DNA from: Lactococcus termiticola
Lineage (GTDB): Bacteria; Bacillota; Bacilli; Lactobacillales; Streptococcaceae
Direction: 5' to 3'
Length of the DNA stretch: 64,000 nt
Assembly (NCBI RefSeq): GCF_003116835.1
Contig: NZ_BFFO01000009.1
Span: 1-64,000 of the forward strand
Of this stretch, positions 45,035-54,209 are shown in pieces (position 1 is the stretch's first letter; each line of letters opens with the position of its first letter). The position numbers and the translations under genes are program-made. The notes under the pieces are model-generated. The model did not search any database. It saw only the letters and a list, made by a program, of their open reading frames with translations, and had not been told where the DNA came from.

Positions 45035-46750
45035 ATGGCTTATCAAGAGCTCTATGACAAATGGCTGGCAGCAGACATCCTGCCTGAACTTCACGATGAA
45101 CTCGTCCAAATGGACGAAGCGACCAAGGAAGATGCCTTCTATACCTACCTTGAATTTGGAACAGCCGGCCAGCGTGGCCTTCTTGGTGCCGGAACCAACC
45201 GGATGAACCTCTATACAGTCCGCCTGACGACCGAAGGCCTCGCCCGCCTCATGGACTCTTGGGGAGATGCTGAAAAAAAACGCGGTGTTGCCATTGCCTA
45301 CGATAGCCGTCATTTCTCAAAAGAATTTGCCTTTGAAACAGCGACACTGCTAGCTGACCACGGCATTCCTAGCTTTGTCTACGACAGCCTGCGGCCAACG
45401 CCAGACCTCAGCTTTACCGTCCGTGAGCTGAACGCCAAGGCCGGTGTCATGATTACGGCCAGCCATAACCCTGCTCCCTACAATGGCTACAAGGTCTACG
45501 GCGAAGATGGTGCCCAAATGCCACCCGAAGACGCTGAAAAGCTGACCGAATACATCCGCCAGGTTGACGACATCTTCTCTATCAAGCTCGGAGACACTGA
45601 CCAATACATCAAGGATGGCATGATTAAGGTCATCGGCGAAGATATTGATGTGAAATATCTTGAAAACCTCAAGACCATCAACATCAACCATGACCTGATT
45701 GCCGAATACGGCAAGGACATGCGGATTGTCTTTACGCCACTCCATGGGACGGGTGAAATGCTTGGCCGTCGCGCCCTCCAGCAGGCTGGCTTTGAAAACA
45801 TCGCCGTCGTTGAAGAACAGGCCGTCCCAGACCCTGACTTCTCTACCATCAAGTCGCCAAACCCTGAGAGCCAGGCAGCCTTTGAGCTTTCTGAAAAGCT
45901 CGGCCGTGAAGTCGGTGCCGACGTCCTCATCGCCACTGACCCTGATGCCGACCGGCTCGGCGTTGAGGTCCGCCTGCCAGACGGTTCATATCAGCCATTG
46001 ACAGGGAACCAAATCGGTGCGATTCTCGCTAAATACATCCTCGAAGCCCACAAGTCTGCCGGTAGCCTTCCTGCGAACGCAGCCATTGTCAAGTCTATCG
46101 TTTCCACTGAGCTCGTCAGCAAAATTGCTGAAAGCTACAATGTGACCATGTTCAACGTCCTGACTGGCTTCAAGTTCATCGGCGAAAAGATTGAACAATG
46201 GGAACACGACCATGCCCACAGCTACATGCTTGGCTTTGAAGAAAGCTTTGGCTACCTGATTAAGCCATTTGTCCGTGATAAGGATGCCATTCAAGCCATG
46301 CTCATCGTCTGCGAAGTCGCAGCCTACTACCGTAGCCTCGGCAAGACTCTCTATGACGGCATTCAAGATATTTATAAGGAATACGGCTACTTCGTTGAAA
46401 AGACCGTCTCTGTCACACTTGAAGGCTCAAACGGTAAGGCCCAAATCGCTGAAATCATGGGCAAATTCCGTGCAGATGCTCCAGACAAGTTTGACGGCCT
46501 CGAAGCCCTCTTGATTGAAGACTTCAAAGAGCTCACAGCGACCAGCCACACTGGCAAGGTCGAAAAGCTCACGACACCGCCATCTGACGTCTTGAAGTAC
46601 CACCTCGAAGATGGAAGCTGGATTGCCGTCCGCCCTTCAGGAACAGAGCCTAAAATCAAGTTCTACCTGGCAGCTGCCGCTGATAGTGAAGTAGCTGCGA
46701 ATGCTAAAATTGATAACTTTGATAAGGAAATTAAGGCCTTTATCAGCTAA
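45035..46750 (+). CDS. pgm: Phosphoglucomutase (alpha-D-phosphohexomutase family)
   Basis: Interconverts glucose-1-P and glucose-6-P, linking glycolysis to wall and exopolysaccharide precursors. 571 aa. The catalytic serine loop TASHNPAPYNGYK, metal loop TDPDADRLG and phosphate-binding RPSGTEPK are present. SD AAAGGAGA. Single gene with its own promoter and terminator. Confidence 0.95.
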   Translation: MAYQELYDKWLAADILPELHDELVQMDEATKEDAFYTYLEFGTAGQRGLLGAGTNRMNLYTVRLTTEGLARLMDSWGDAEKKRGVAIAYDSRHFSKEFAFETATLLADHGIPSFVYDSLRPTPDLSFTVRELNAKAGVMITASHNPAPYNGYKVYGEDGAQMPPEDAEKLTEYIRQVDDIFSIKLGDTDQYIKDGMIKVIGEDIDVKYLENLKTININHDLIAEYGKDMRIVFTPLHGTGEMLGRRALQQAGFENIAVVEEQAVPDPDFSTIKSPNPESQAAFELSEKLGREVGADVLIATDPDADRLGVEVRLPDGSYQPLTGNQIGAILAKYILEAHKSAGSLPANAAIVKSIVSTELVSKIAESYNVTMFNVLTGFKFIGEKIEQWEHDHAHSYMLGFEESFGYLIKPFVRDKDAIQAMLIVCEVAAYYRSLGKTLYDGIQDIYKEYGYFVEKTVSVTLEGSNGKAQIAEIMGKFRADAPDKFDGLEALLIEDFKELTATSHTGKVEKLTTPPSDVLKYHLEDGSWIAVRPSGTEPKIKFYLAAAADSEVAANAKIDNFDKEIKAFIS

Positions 46751-46764
46751 TAGATATGATGTAC

Positions 46765-46796
46765 AAGCCCTGTCTGATGATGGGCTTTTGTTTTGT
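46765..46796 (+). terminator. Terminator of pgm
   Basis: AAGCCC...GGGCTT followed by TTGTTTTG, 15 nt after the stop. Confidence 0.7.
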
Positions 46797-46824
46797 AAAT
46801 AAGAACCAATCGGAACTTCTAGCA

Positions 46825-46931
46825 GTTCGTTTCATTCCAGAAATCTCACCAAAATGCTGTAGGCCGCAAGCGAAGCCGACAGGCTTCGCTTGCGGCCACA
46901 CAATAGCTTTTTCCGGAATTCTGGAACGAAC
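46825..46931. repeat. T2 hairpin element (copy 7)
   Basis: A perfect core hairpin GGCCGCAAGCGAAGCC-GACA-GGCTTCGCTTGCGGCC (46862-46897) lies inside outer arms GTTCGTTTCATTCCAGAA and TTCTGGAACGAAC. Only the first of the two usual core hairpins is present. Confidence 0.75.
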
Positions 46932-46972
46932 CTACAATAAGAGCACCAGCCAAAACTCATCCCTAAGCCCTA

Positions 46973-47001
46973 TTGAATTTTCCCTCCTTTTTCTGTAAAA
47001 T
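46973..47001 (+). promoter_or_regulatory. yidC promoter
   Basis: TTGAAT, a 17-nt spacer, TAAAAT; leader of about 30 nt with SD AAAGGA. Confidence 0.75.
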
Positions 47002-47036
47002 AGGTAAATAGTGCTTTATTAGAAAAGGATTTGAAT

Positions 47037-48005
47037 TTGAATAAATTAACAAGAAGACTCTCACTTGCTGGAATCACTGGAGCTGCCCTGCTCTTTCTTG
47101 CAGGCTGTGTGCAGACCCACATGGTCAACGGGGTCCGAGTCCCTACAGAGGCCGGTATGAACGGCTTTACCTATCGCTTTATCGTCACGCCCATGTCTGA
47201 CTTTGTCGACCTCTTCGCCCACAACCTCCACATGGGCTACGGTTGGGGAATCATCCTCGTCACGCTGATTATCCGCCTGATTATCCTGCCTCTCGGCCTT
47301 TACCAGGCCCACAAGGCGACCTACACGCAGGAAAAGACAGCCTATCTGAAGCCCGTCTTTGAGCCCTTGAACCAACGCCTCAAAGAGGCCCAGACCCCTG
47401 AAGCCAAGATGGCCGCCCAGCAGGCCCTCATGCAGGCCCAAAAAGACAACGGCGTCAACATGTTCGCCTCACTGGGATGCCTGCCGATGTTGATTCAGTG
47501 GCCCTTCTTCATTGCTCTCTACAATGCAGCAGCCTACACGCAAGGGATCACAACCGCCAGCTTCTTCGGCATTAACCTGGGCCACCCTAGCGTACTCTTG
47601 GCCGTCATTTCTGGGATTTTCTACCTGATCCAGACCTATATCTCAACCATCGGCATGCCAGAAGAACAAAAACGGACCTCTCGCATGATGCTCATCATGA
47701 GTCCGGCGATGATCTTCGTCTTCTCGCTCATCTCGCCTGCCGGTGTCTCCCTCTACTGGGCGGTCGGTGGTATTGTCATGGTCCTTCAACAAGTCATCGT
47801 AACCTTCATCATCAAACCACGCCTGAGAAAGCGGATTGAAAAAGAATTCGAGCTCAATCCTCCTAAGATGGTCGACCTGCCCAAGGACGTGACGCCTGCC
47901 GCAGCGACTGCTCAAGGCTTGGACAATCTGATTTCATCAGCCAGAAAAGATGTGACTCCATCTGCTGGCGGACGAAACGCTGGAAAACAGAATCGAAAAA
48001 ACTAG
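47037..48005 (+). CDS. yidC: Membrane protein insertase YidC/OxaA
   Basis: Inserts and folds membrane proteins with or without Sec. About 322 aa. A lipoprotein signal peptide ends LLFLAGC (Cys 24), then five membrane helices with GWGIILVTLIIRLIILPL and a basic C-terminal tail (KPRLRKRIEKEF ... GRNAGKQNRKN), suggesting ribosome contact as in YidC2-type proteins. The start is the second TTG (47037), 7 nt after SD AAAGGA; the first TTG (47031) is too close. Confidence 0.93.
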   Translation: MNKLTRRLSLAGITGAALLFLAGCVQTHMVNGVRVPTEAGMNGFTYRFIVTPMSDFVDLFAHNLHMGYGWGIILVTLIIRLIILPLGLYQAHKATYTQEKTAYLKPVFEPLNQRLKEAQTPEAKMAAQQALMQAQKDNGVNMFASLGCLPMLIQWPFFIALYNAAAYTQGITTASFFGINLGHPSVLLAVISGIFYLIQTYISTIGMPEEQKRTSRMMLIMSPAMIFVFSLISPAGVSLYWAVGGIVMVLQQVIVTFIIKPRLRKRIEKEFELNPPKMVDLPKDVTPAAATAQGLDNLISSARKDVTPSAGGRNAGKQNRKN

Positions 48006-48024
48006 CCAATGGCTAGTTTTTTTA
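47997..48024 (+). terminator. Bidirectional terminator between yidC and dnaX
   Basis: ACTAGCC-AAT-GGCTAGT followed by T7; the other strand also ends in T6. It overlaps both stop codons. Confidence 0.85.
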
Positions 48025-49713
48025 GTCTTGTATTTCAACAACCTTATCGCCAAAGAGGGATTTGGCAAGGGCTGTCGGGTCCTCTTGCTCCACTTGTTCT
48101 CCTTCAGAATCAGGAAGTTCAGCAGGCATAGGACTTTCAGTCTTTTTAAGCTGGGCCACATAGCTGGCTCTGACCTCCAGCCAGTCGCCCTCAGCCAGGG
48201 CCAAGATCTCAGGCGAGAAGCCACAGATGCTAGAAAGCATGTTGCCAAAAAGCAGTTGGAGCTCTTCATTTTCACTGAGACGATGAGCCAGATTCTCATG
48301 AGGGAAGGTCACAACGACGTAGTTTTCTGAGGCAGCGACTGGGGCAGTGTTATTGACCAGGGCCCGGTCAGCCGGCTTGTTGATGCTTGAGACCAGCTCG
48401 GGCCAAGCTTCAGAAACAGCCATCTTAGCCTCGCTCGTCGCTTCGCCAAGGGCCTTGAAGAGGATTTCCTGGGAAAGTCTGCTGGATTTAGCCGGCTTGG
48501 CAGGCCGTTTTTGAGCTGGGGCGTCCTGGCGGACTTCTGCTGTTGGCTCAGCTTTGGCAGTAGCGACTGAAGCCACAGGCCTTTGTTGGCTCAACTGCTG
48601 GAGTTGTGCCCTCATGCTAGCCAGCTCAGCCTGGAGCTGGGCAAGACCGGCTGAACCTTCTGGAGCTGAAGCGGTCTGCGATGCTGCGGTGACCGGCTCT
48701 GCTAGCTTCATCGTCATCAGGTCAGCCGCAATCTTGGTCTGGGTGGTCTCCTTGAGATTTTTTAAGCTCTCAATGGCCACATCAATCATCTGATAAAGGC
48801 GGGCATGCTCGACCTCAGCCGACTTGTCCAGAAGCAGATCACGGAAATAAGCCAGAAGGTCCTCCGTGAAACGAAGCATGTCCTTGCCTTCATGGAAAAT
48901 TTTGTCCAACTCATCCAGGGCAGCTGCCTCATCATAGGACAAGACAGCCGTCACATAGGCTTTCAAGGCCTCGTCTTCGACCGTCCCGGTCACCAGCATG
49001 GCAATCCGGGCATCAATCTGGCCATCGCCGGCATAGGAAACCGCCTGGTCGAGAAGGCTCAAGGCGTCCCGCATCCCGCCCTGGGCAGATTTGGCAAGAA
49101 TCGAGAGGGCCTTTTCCTCATAACTGAGGCCTTCTTTGTTCAAGACCTCTGCCAGATGACCCTCAATGTCAGCCGTCGTAATGGCCTTGAAGGCAAAGCT
49201 CTGAAGACGACTGATGATGGTCGCTGGCACCTTCTGGATTTCCGTCGTGGCCAAGACAAAAACGACATTTTCAGCCGGCTCTTCCAGCGTCTTTAAGAGG
49301 GCGTTAAAGGCCGAGGTTGACAGCATATGGACCTCGTCAATGATGTAGACCTTGTGGCTGGCCCGGGTCGGTGCATAGGTCGATTTATCCCGGATTTCTC
49401 GGATTTCATCGACGCCGTTGTTGCTGGCTGCATCGAGCTCGATGACGTCATCGAGGCTTTCATTGGTAATGGCAGCACAGATGTCGCAGTTGTTGCAGGG
49501 CTCGCCATCCTTCTGATTGGGACAGTTAATAGCCTTGGCAAAAATCCGGGCCGCCGAGGTCTTACCAGTCCCACGAGGGCCACTAAAAAGATAGGCGTGG
49601 CCAATCCGGTCGCCTATGATTGCATTTTTAAGCGTGGTAGCGACAACTTCCTGCCCCACCATCTCGTCAAAACGTTGACTTCTATATTTTTGATAAAGTG
49701 CTTGGTAAGCCAT
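48022..49713 (-). CDS. dnaX: DNA polymerase III subunits gamma/tau
   Basis: ATPase of the clamp loader. 563 aa. Walker A GPRGTGKT (45-52), zinc cysteines 64/73/76/79, DEVHML and the sensor ATTEIQKVPATI are all present, followed by a variable A/Q-rich tau tail. I saw no A-rich slippery run suggesting E. coli-type programmed frameshifting. Last gene of the unit fRMsr - APH-like - dnaX. Confidence 0.96.
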   Translation of the reverse strand: MAYQALYQKYRSQRFDEMVGQEVVATTLKNAIIGDRIGHAYLFSGPRGTGKTSAARIFAKAINCPNQKDGEPCNNCDICAAITNESLDDVIELDAASNNGVDEIREIRDKSTYAPTRASHKVYIIDEVHMLSTSAFNALLKTLEEPAENVVFVLATTEIQKVPATIISRLQSFAFKAITTADIEGHLAEVLNKEGLSYEEKALSILAKSAQGGMRDALSLLDQAVSYAGDGQIDARIAMLVTGTVEDEALKAYVTAVLSYDEAAALDELDKIFHEGKDMLRFTEDLLAYFRDLLLDKSAEVEHARLYQMIDVAIESLKNLKETTQTKIAADLMTMKLAEPVTAASQTASAPEGSAGLAQLQAELASMRAQLQQLSQQRPVASVATAKAEPTAEVRQDAPAQKRPAKPAKSSRLSQEILFKALGEATSEAKMAVSEAWPELVSSINKPADRALVNNTAPVAASENYVVVTFPHENLAHRLSENEELQLLFGNMLSSICGFSPEILALAEGDWLEVRASYVAQLKKTESPMPAELPDSEGEQVEQEDPTALAKSLFGDKVVEIQD

Positions 49714-49741
49714 TTAATCTTTCTATTTCTTTAATATCACC

Positions 49742-50386
49742 CTACTGGCGGAGATCTTCATCGCCTGTAAAGCCGTAGTCCTTGAGGACTTCAGTAAGAC
49801 TGTCCCGGCTCATAATGAGCTGGTCAATGTCTTCTGAATGATAATTTTTCAGGGCATGACGGAGGGCGTAGAGTCTAGCCTCATCGATGCTTTGCTGGCT
49901 GGCCTCAGCCGCTGAAAAGAAAACCTTCCGCTCCTTGACATCAAAGAGGCTCCAAGCAATCGCCAAGTCCGCCGAAGGATTGCCGACGACGGCCTTATCA
50001 AAGCCTCTGACCTGCTGGATTTTGCCGTCTTTGACCAAGATATTCTCCGGCCAGAAATCACCGTGCAACCAGTCTGTCTTTGCTTCTGTCGCCCGATTGA
50101 CGACCTTGTCAAACTCGATGACCAGCAAATCCGATGGGACGAGCTCCTTGAAATTGGCCAATAAATCTGCAAATTCCGCCTCAAAAAAGCTAAGTTCAGA
50201 ACCTGCAAAGGCATTTTCAAAGCTTGGTCCGGGTGCTCCCGCCTGGTCCAGGCGTTTCAGATGGTAGAGGAGCATGCCGAGTTCACGGGCAAACTTCTTG
50301 CTATCGCCCATGTTTCCTGGGTTGAGAGCTGTGCCTTCTTCATGCTTATAGTAGGCCTTGAGCCATGCTTCAATTTGTGAATTCAT
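49742..50386 (-). CDS. Truncated aminoglycoside-phosphotransferase-like protein
   Basis: A 214-aa protein with the catalytic loop WLHGDFWPENILV (residues 107-119) and the GNPSADLA segment of APH/choline-kinase-like enzymes. Two oddities: the N-terminal ATP-binding lobe is missing, and the metal-binding Asp of the usual 'IDW/F' motif aligns with Gly in VRGFDKAVVG. It is thus probably not a normal kinase. Codon use looks like its neighbours. It starts 1 nt after the fRMsr stop with SD AAGGTAGG, and dnaX follows after 28 nt. Confidence 0.75.
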   Translation of the reverse strand: MNSQIEAWLKAYYKHEEGTALNPGNMGDSKKFARELGMLLYHLKRLDQAGAPGPSFENAFAGSELSFFEAEFADLLANFKELVPSDLLVIEFDKVVNRATEAKTDWLHGDFWPENILVKDGKIQQVRGFDKAVVGNPSADLAIAWSLFDVKERKVFFSAAEASQQSIDEARLYALRHALKNYHSEDIDQLIMSRDSLTEVLKDYGFTGDEDLRQ

Positions 50387-50387
50387 T

Positions 50388-50876
50388 TTAACCTACCTTG
50401 AAAAATTCAAAATCTGTCAATGCGAGCAGGTTTTCCGCAAAGGCTTCGAGACCCTTGATATCCTCTTCGTCGTAGTCGCCGACCTTTGAAGAGTCCAGGT
50501 CGAGCACGCCAATCAGCTTGTCATCTTTAATCAGAGGGACGACGATTTCAGACATGGCCCGGCTGTCACAAGAAATATAGTTTTTGTGCTTGGTCACATC
50601 GTCAACCACGATCGTCTTGCGTTCAGCCGCAGACTGGCCACAGACTCCCTTGCCCAGCTCAATTTCAACACAGCTGACAGAACCCTGAAAGGGAGCTAAA
50701 ATCAGCTTGTCGCCATTATAAAGGTAAAAGCCTGTAAAGACGCTGTCTGGCAGGAAATCCCAGAGGAGGGCGGAGGCGTTGGAAAGGTTTGAAATCGTGT
50801 AGTTTTGTTCTGCTAAAAGGCCCTTGAGCTGAAGATTCAGAAGCTCATAGCCGTCAATTTTTTCACTTTTATTCAT
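50388..50876 (-). CDS. GAF-domain free methionine-(R)-sulfoxide reductase
   Basis: Repairs free methionine-R-sulfoxide. 162 aa. The three fRMsr cysteines are present (69, 79, 103) in VSCVEIELGKGVCGQ and YISCDSRAMSEIVVPL. The start chosen is ATG 50876, which lies exactly 6 nt after an extended -10 (TGCTATAAT) without any SD, so leaderless. An in-frame ATG 18 nt further up would overlap the -10. First gene of the operon with dnaX. Confidence 0.88.
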   Translation of the reverse strand: MNKSEKIDGYELLNLQLKGLLAEQNYTISNLSNASALLWDFLPDSVFTGFYLYNGDKLILAPFQGSVSCVEIELGKGVCGQSAAERKTIVVDDVTKHKNYISCDSRAMSEIVVPLIKDDKLIGVLDLDSSKVGDYDEEDIKGLEAFAENLLALTDFEFFKVG

Positions 50877-50882
50877 GCTAAT

Positions 50883-50891
50883 ATTATAGCA
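50883..50891 (-). promoter_or_regulatory. Leaderless promoter of the fRMsr-dnaX operon
   Basis: TGCTATAAT, 6 nt (ATTAGC) before the ATG. No SD, no -35. Confidence 0.7.
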
Positions 50892-50942
50892 CAAATTGAC
50901 CCCATCCGACCCTCCCTCTAGCCTATCAGCTTCTTAAAAATT

Positions 50943-50951
50943 TGTTATAAT
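50943..50951 (+). promoter_or_regulatory. Leaderless promoter of the chorismate mutase gene
   Basis: TGTTATAAT followed by 6 nt (GAGAAT) and ATG 50958. Divergent to the fRMsr promoter across 81 bp. Confidence 0.7.
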
Positions 50952-50957
50952 GAGAAT

Positions 50958-51227
50958 ATGAATTTAGAAGATTATCGAAATGAAATTGACCGGATAGATG
51001 GGGAGTTGCTGAGCTTGCTTGAGGAGCGGATGAGGGCTGTCTCAGGGATTGTCCAGATTAAAAAAGAAGCAGGCCTAGCGATTTTGGACAAAGACCGGGA
51101 GAAAGCCGTCTTTGAAAAACTTGAAAAGCAGCTTGGAGACAGTGATTTCAAAGACAGTATTCTCAGGACTTTTGAAGATATTCTGAAGCAGTCTAGGCAA
51201 TATCAGGAAGCTAAATTAGAAAATTAA
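50958..51227 (+). CDS. Chorismate mutase-like protein (AroQ type)
   Basis: An 89-aa helical protein. YRNEIDRIDGELLSLLEERM, IKKEAGLAILDKDREKAVFE and the C-terminal helix fit the AroQ family, which converts chorismate to prephenate. The conserved Arg, Lys, Asp and Arg of the active site can be matched. Monocistronic; leaderless start; terminator at 51226. Confidence 0.88.
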   Translation: MNLEDYRNEIDRIDGELLSLLEERMRAVSGIVQIKKEAGLAILDKDREKAVFEKLEKQLGDSDFKDSILRTFEDILKQSRQYQEAKLEN

Positions 51228-51251
51228 AAATCCCGAATTTGGGATTTTTTT
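51226..51251 (+). terminator. Bidirectional terminator after the chorismate mutase gene
   Basis: AAAATCCC-GAATTT-GGGATTTT followed by TTT; also usable for cysK on the other strand. A degenerate inverted repeat (ACATC...GATGT) fills 51259-51306. Confidence 0.85.
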
Positions 51252-51327
51252 GCTTTTACATCCGTCGCTTTGCAGAGCATTTTGTCGCCAAAAACTCTAC
51301 TCCAGATGTGAACCTTTTTTAATATTT

Positions 51328-52260
51328 CTAATTACTAAGATCTGCATAAAGTTCTGTGCTTAAATAACGCTCCCCAGAATCAGGACAAAGCACCAAAACA
51401 TTCTTCCCAGCCCCCAGCTTATCGGCCAGCTGGTAAGCCGCATGAATCGCAGCTCCTGAAGAAATCCCCAGGCTGATGCCCTGGCTCTTGGCAAGGAGCC
51501 TCGAAGCCTCCATCGCCTCTTCTGTCGAAACATCAATAATACCGTCATAAGCCGTCTCATCCAGATTTGGAGAAATGAAGGGCACCCCAATCCCCTGGAT
51601 ATTGTGACTGCCCTTTTCTCCCCCTCTGAGGACTGGACTTTCAGCCGGCTCGACGACATAAGTCTTAATCTCAGGCTTTCTGTCCTTCAGATAATGCGAC
51701 ACCCCAGAGATAGTACCACCTGTCCCAGCACCTGCCACAAAGGCATCCAGGCCAATCTCCTCAAAGGCTTCCAGGATTTCAGGCCCTGTCGTCAGCTCAT
51801 GGGCTCTGACATTGGCCTTATTTTCAAACTGCATGGGCATAAAATAGCCTTTTTCAGCGACCAATTTTTCAGCCAGGGCAATGGCTCCAGCAATCCCTTC
51901 TGCCTCTGGCGTCAGAATTAACTCCGCCCCATAGGCCTTGACCAGCCTCCGGCGTTCCTCGCTGTAATTGTCCGGCATGATGATGACCGCCTTAAAGCCT
52001 AGGGCAGCAGCCGACATGGCCAGGCCAATCCCTGTATTGCCGGAAGTCGGCTCAACGATGGTCCCACCAGGCTTGAGCTCGCCGTCTTCGATAGCCTGCT
52101 GGATCATCTGATAGGCAATCCTGTCCTTGACAGAACCACCAGGATTAAAGTATTCCAGCTTGGCATAGACAGTAGCCGACTGCTCATCGCCAGCTTTGAT
52201 CCGGACGACAGGGGTCTGTCCAATCAATTCTGTGATATTGTTTACGATTTTATTTTTCAT
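51328..52260 (-). CDS. cysK: Cysteine synthase (O-acetylserine sulfhydrylase)
   Basis: A PLP enzyme making cysteine from O-acetylserine and sulfide. 310 aa. PLP lysine in NPGGSVKDRIA, substrate loop PTSGNTGIGLA and phosphate loop GTGGTISG are intact. SD AAGGA. Starts 4 nt after metC, as in the lactococcal metC-cysK operon, which there is controlled by the LysR-type regulator CmbR. Confidence 0.96.
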   Translation of the reverse strand: MKNKIVNNITELIGQTPVVRIKAGDEQSATVYAKLEYFNPGGSVKDRIAYQMIQQAIEDGELKPGGTIVEPTSGNTGIGLAMSAAALGFKAVIIMPDNYSEERRRLVKAYGAELILTPEAEGIAGAIALAEKLVAEKGYFMPMQFENKANVRAHELTTGPEILEAFEEIGLDAFVAGAGTGGTISGVSHYLKDRKPEIKTYVVEPAESPVLRGGEKGSHNIQGIGVPFISPNLDETAYDGIIDVSTEEAMEASRLLAKSQGISLGISSGAAIHAAYQLADKLGAGKNVLVLCPDSGERYLSTELYADLSN

Positions 52261-52264
52261 TGGA

Positions 52265-53428
<1,164 letters not shown>

Positions 53429-53495
53429 TTATATTAAAATATCACAGGATTTCATTTACCGTGATAATTTTTCTTATGGGCGCCCTTAAATTTTC

Positions 53496-53921
53496 TTAAA
53501 ATTTTATTTTGCTAGTCAATGCCTCTTTTAAGGTCAGGTATTCCAGCTCTGGTAAATCCAGCAGGAGGAGCTTGCTCTTTTCAAGAAGGCCTTCGTCTAG
53601 GAGTTTGAGCAGAAAAGCCCTGATTTCAGTCGTTCCCAGCACCAGGCAGTCTACGATGATGAGATGCTGTGGCTTGTCCAACTGGGCAAGTGAGCGATTG
53701 AAATCTTCCTCATCAAGTGGCTCAAAGTCGTCTGACCGCTTTAATAACAGCAGGTCCTCATCTTCATTGAGAAATTCAGAAAAGTTGGCGTCTGTAGATT
53801 TTGCAGTCTCCTCTTCTGGCTCGGCGTAAGCTCCCCTGTTCTCCATGGCCAGAACACGGATTTCGCCGTATGATATTTCATCTAAAAATTTTTGAAATTC
53901 TTCATTATTAGTCATCTTCAT
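53496..53921 (-). CDS. Conserved hypothetical protein
   Basis: About 141 aa, very acidic in the first half (AEPEEETAKSTDANFSEFLNEDEDLLLL) with a leucine-rich second half (HLIIVDCLVLGTTEIRAFLLKLLDEGLL). The frame is consistent throughout and the codon use matches neighbours. SD AAAGG lies 5 nt before ATG 53921 and 11 nt before ATG 53915; either may be the start. No family recognised. No terminator seen before metC. Confidence 0.6.
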   Translation of the reverse strand: MKMTNNEEFQKFLDEISYGEIRVLAMENRGAYAEPEEETAKSTDANFSEFLNEDEDLLLLKRSDDFEPLDEEDFNRSLAQLDKPQHLIIVDCLVLGTTEIRAFLLKLLDEGLLEKSKLLLLDLPELEYLTLKEALTSKIKF

Positions 53922-53993
53922 TATCGCCTTTCTCAAAAAGTAAGCCTTTTCCTTAGTTTACAATTTAAGCTTTGATAATTCAAAGAATTTGGC

Positions 53994-54021
53994 TTGACTG
54001 TGGAAGGAAGTTTGTTATAAT
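53994..54021 (+). promoter_or_regulatory. Strong promoter of a candidate small RNA
   Basis: TTGACT, a 16-nt spacer and TATAAT, one of the closest matches to consensus in the window, yet no protein gene follows on this strand. Confidence 0.8.
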
Positions 54022-54027
54022 GAAATT

Positions 54028-54204
54028 ATAAAAAGGGAGGAAGACCTGCCCTGTAGCCGTATGAAGAACGGTGGCCAGTTTTATTTAGTTTCTAAGAACC
54101 GTTGGACTCGCCAAAGTACGAACGCTTCTTATTTTTTGCTCCTGGTATATTTACCATAAATCAAAATCTAAACCAGAAAAAACCAGGCTCAAAGCCTGGT
54201 TTTA
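54028..54204 (+). ncRNA. Candidate small RNA (about 175 nt)
   Basis: Bounded by the consensus promoter at 53994 and a terminator at 54176-54204. Stems visible: GGGAGG...CCTGCCC, CCGT...ACGG, and a longer-range ACGGT/ACCGT pair. A 32-codon frame from ATG 54061 lacks an SD. I do not recognise SRP RNA, 6S, tmRNA or RNase P motifs. It lies tail to tail with glnA. Confidence 0.55.
54176..54204. terminator. Bidirectional terminator (glnA / candidate sRNA)
   Basis: AACCAGGC-TCAAA-GCCTGGTT with A6 on one side and T4 on the other. Confidence 0.85.
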
Positions 54205-54209
54205 CTGTC

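Noticed and set aside
48022-49713. Programmed frameshift in dnaX producing a separate gamma subunit
   Set aside because: No A-rich slippery heptamer with a following stem was found in the coding strand.
54061-54159. 32-codon ORF (begins MKNGGQFYLVSKN) in the candidate sRNA
   Set aside because: There is no SD at a usable distance and the codons overlap predicted stems; kept only as an alternative reading of the transcript.
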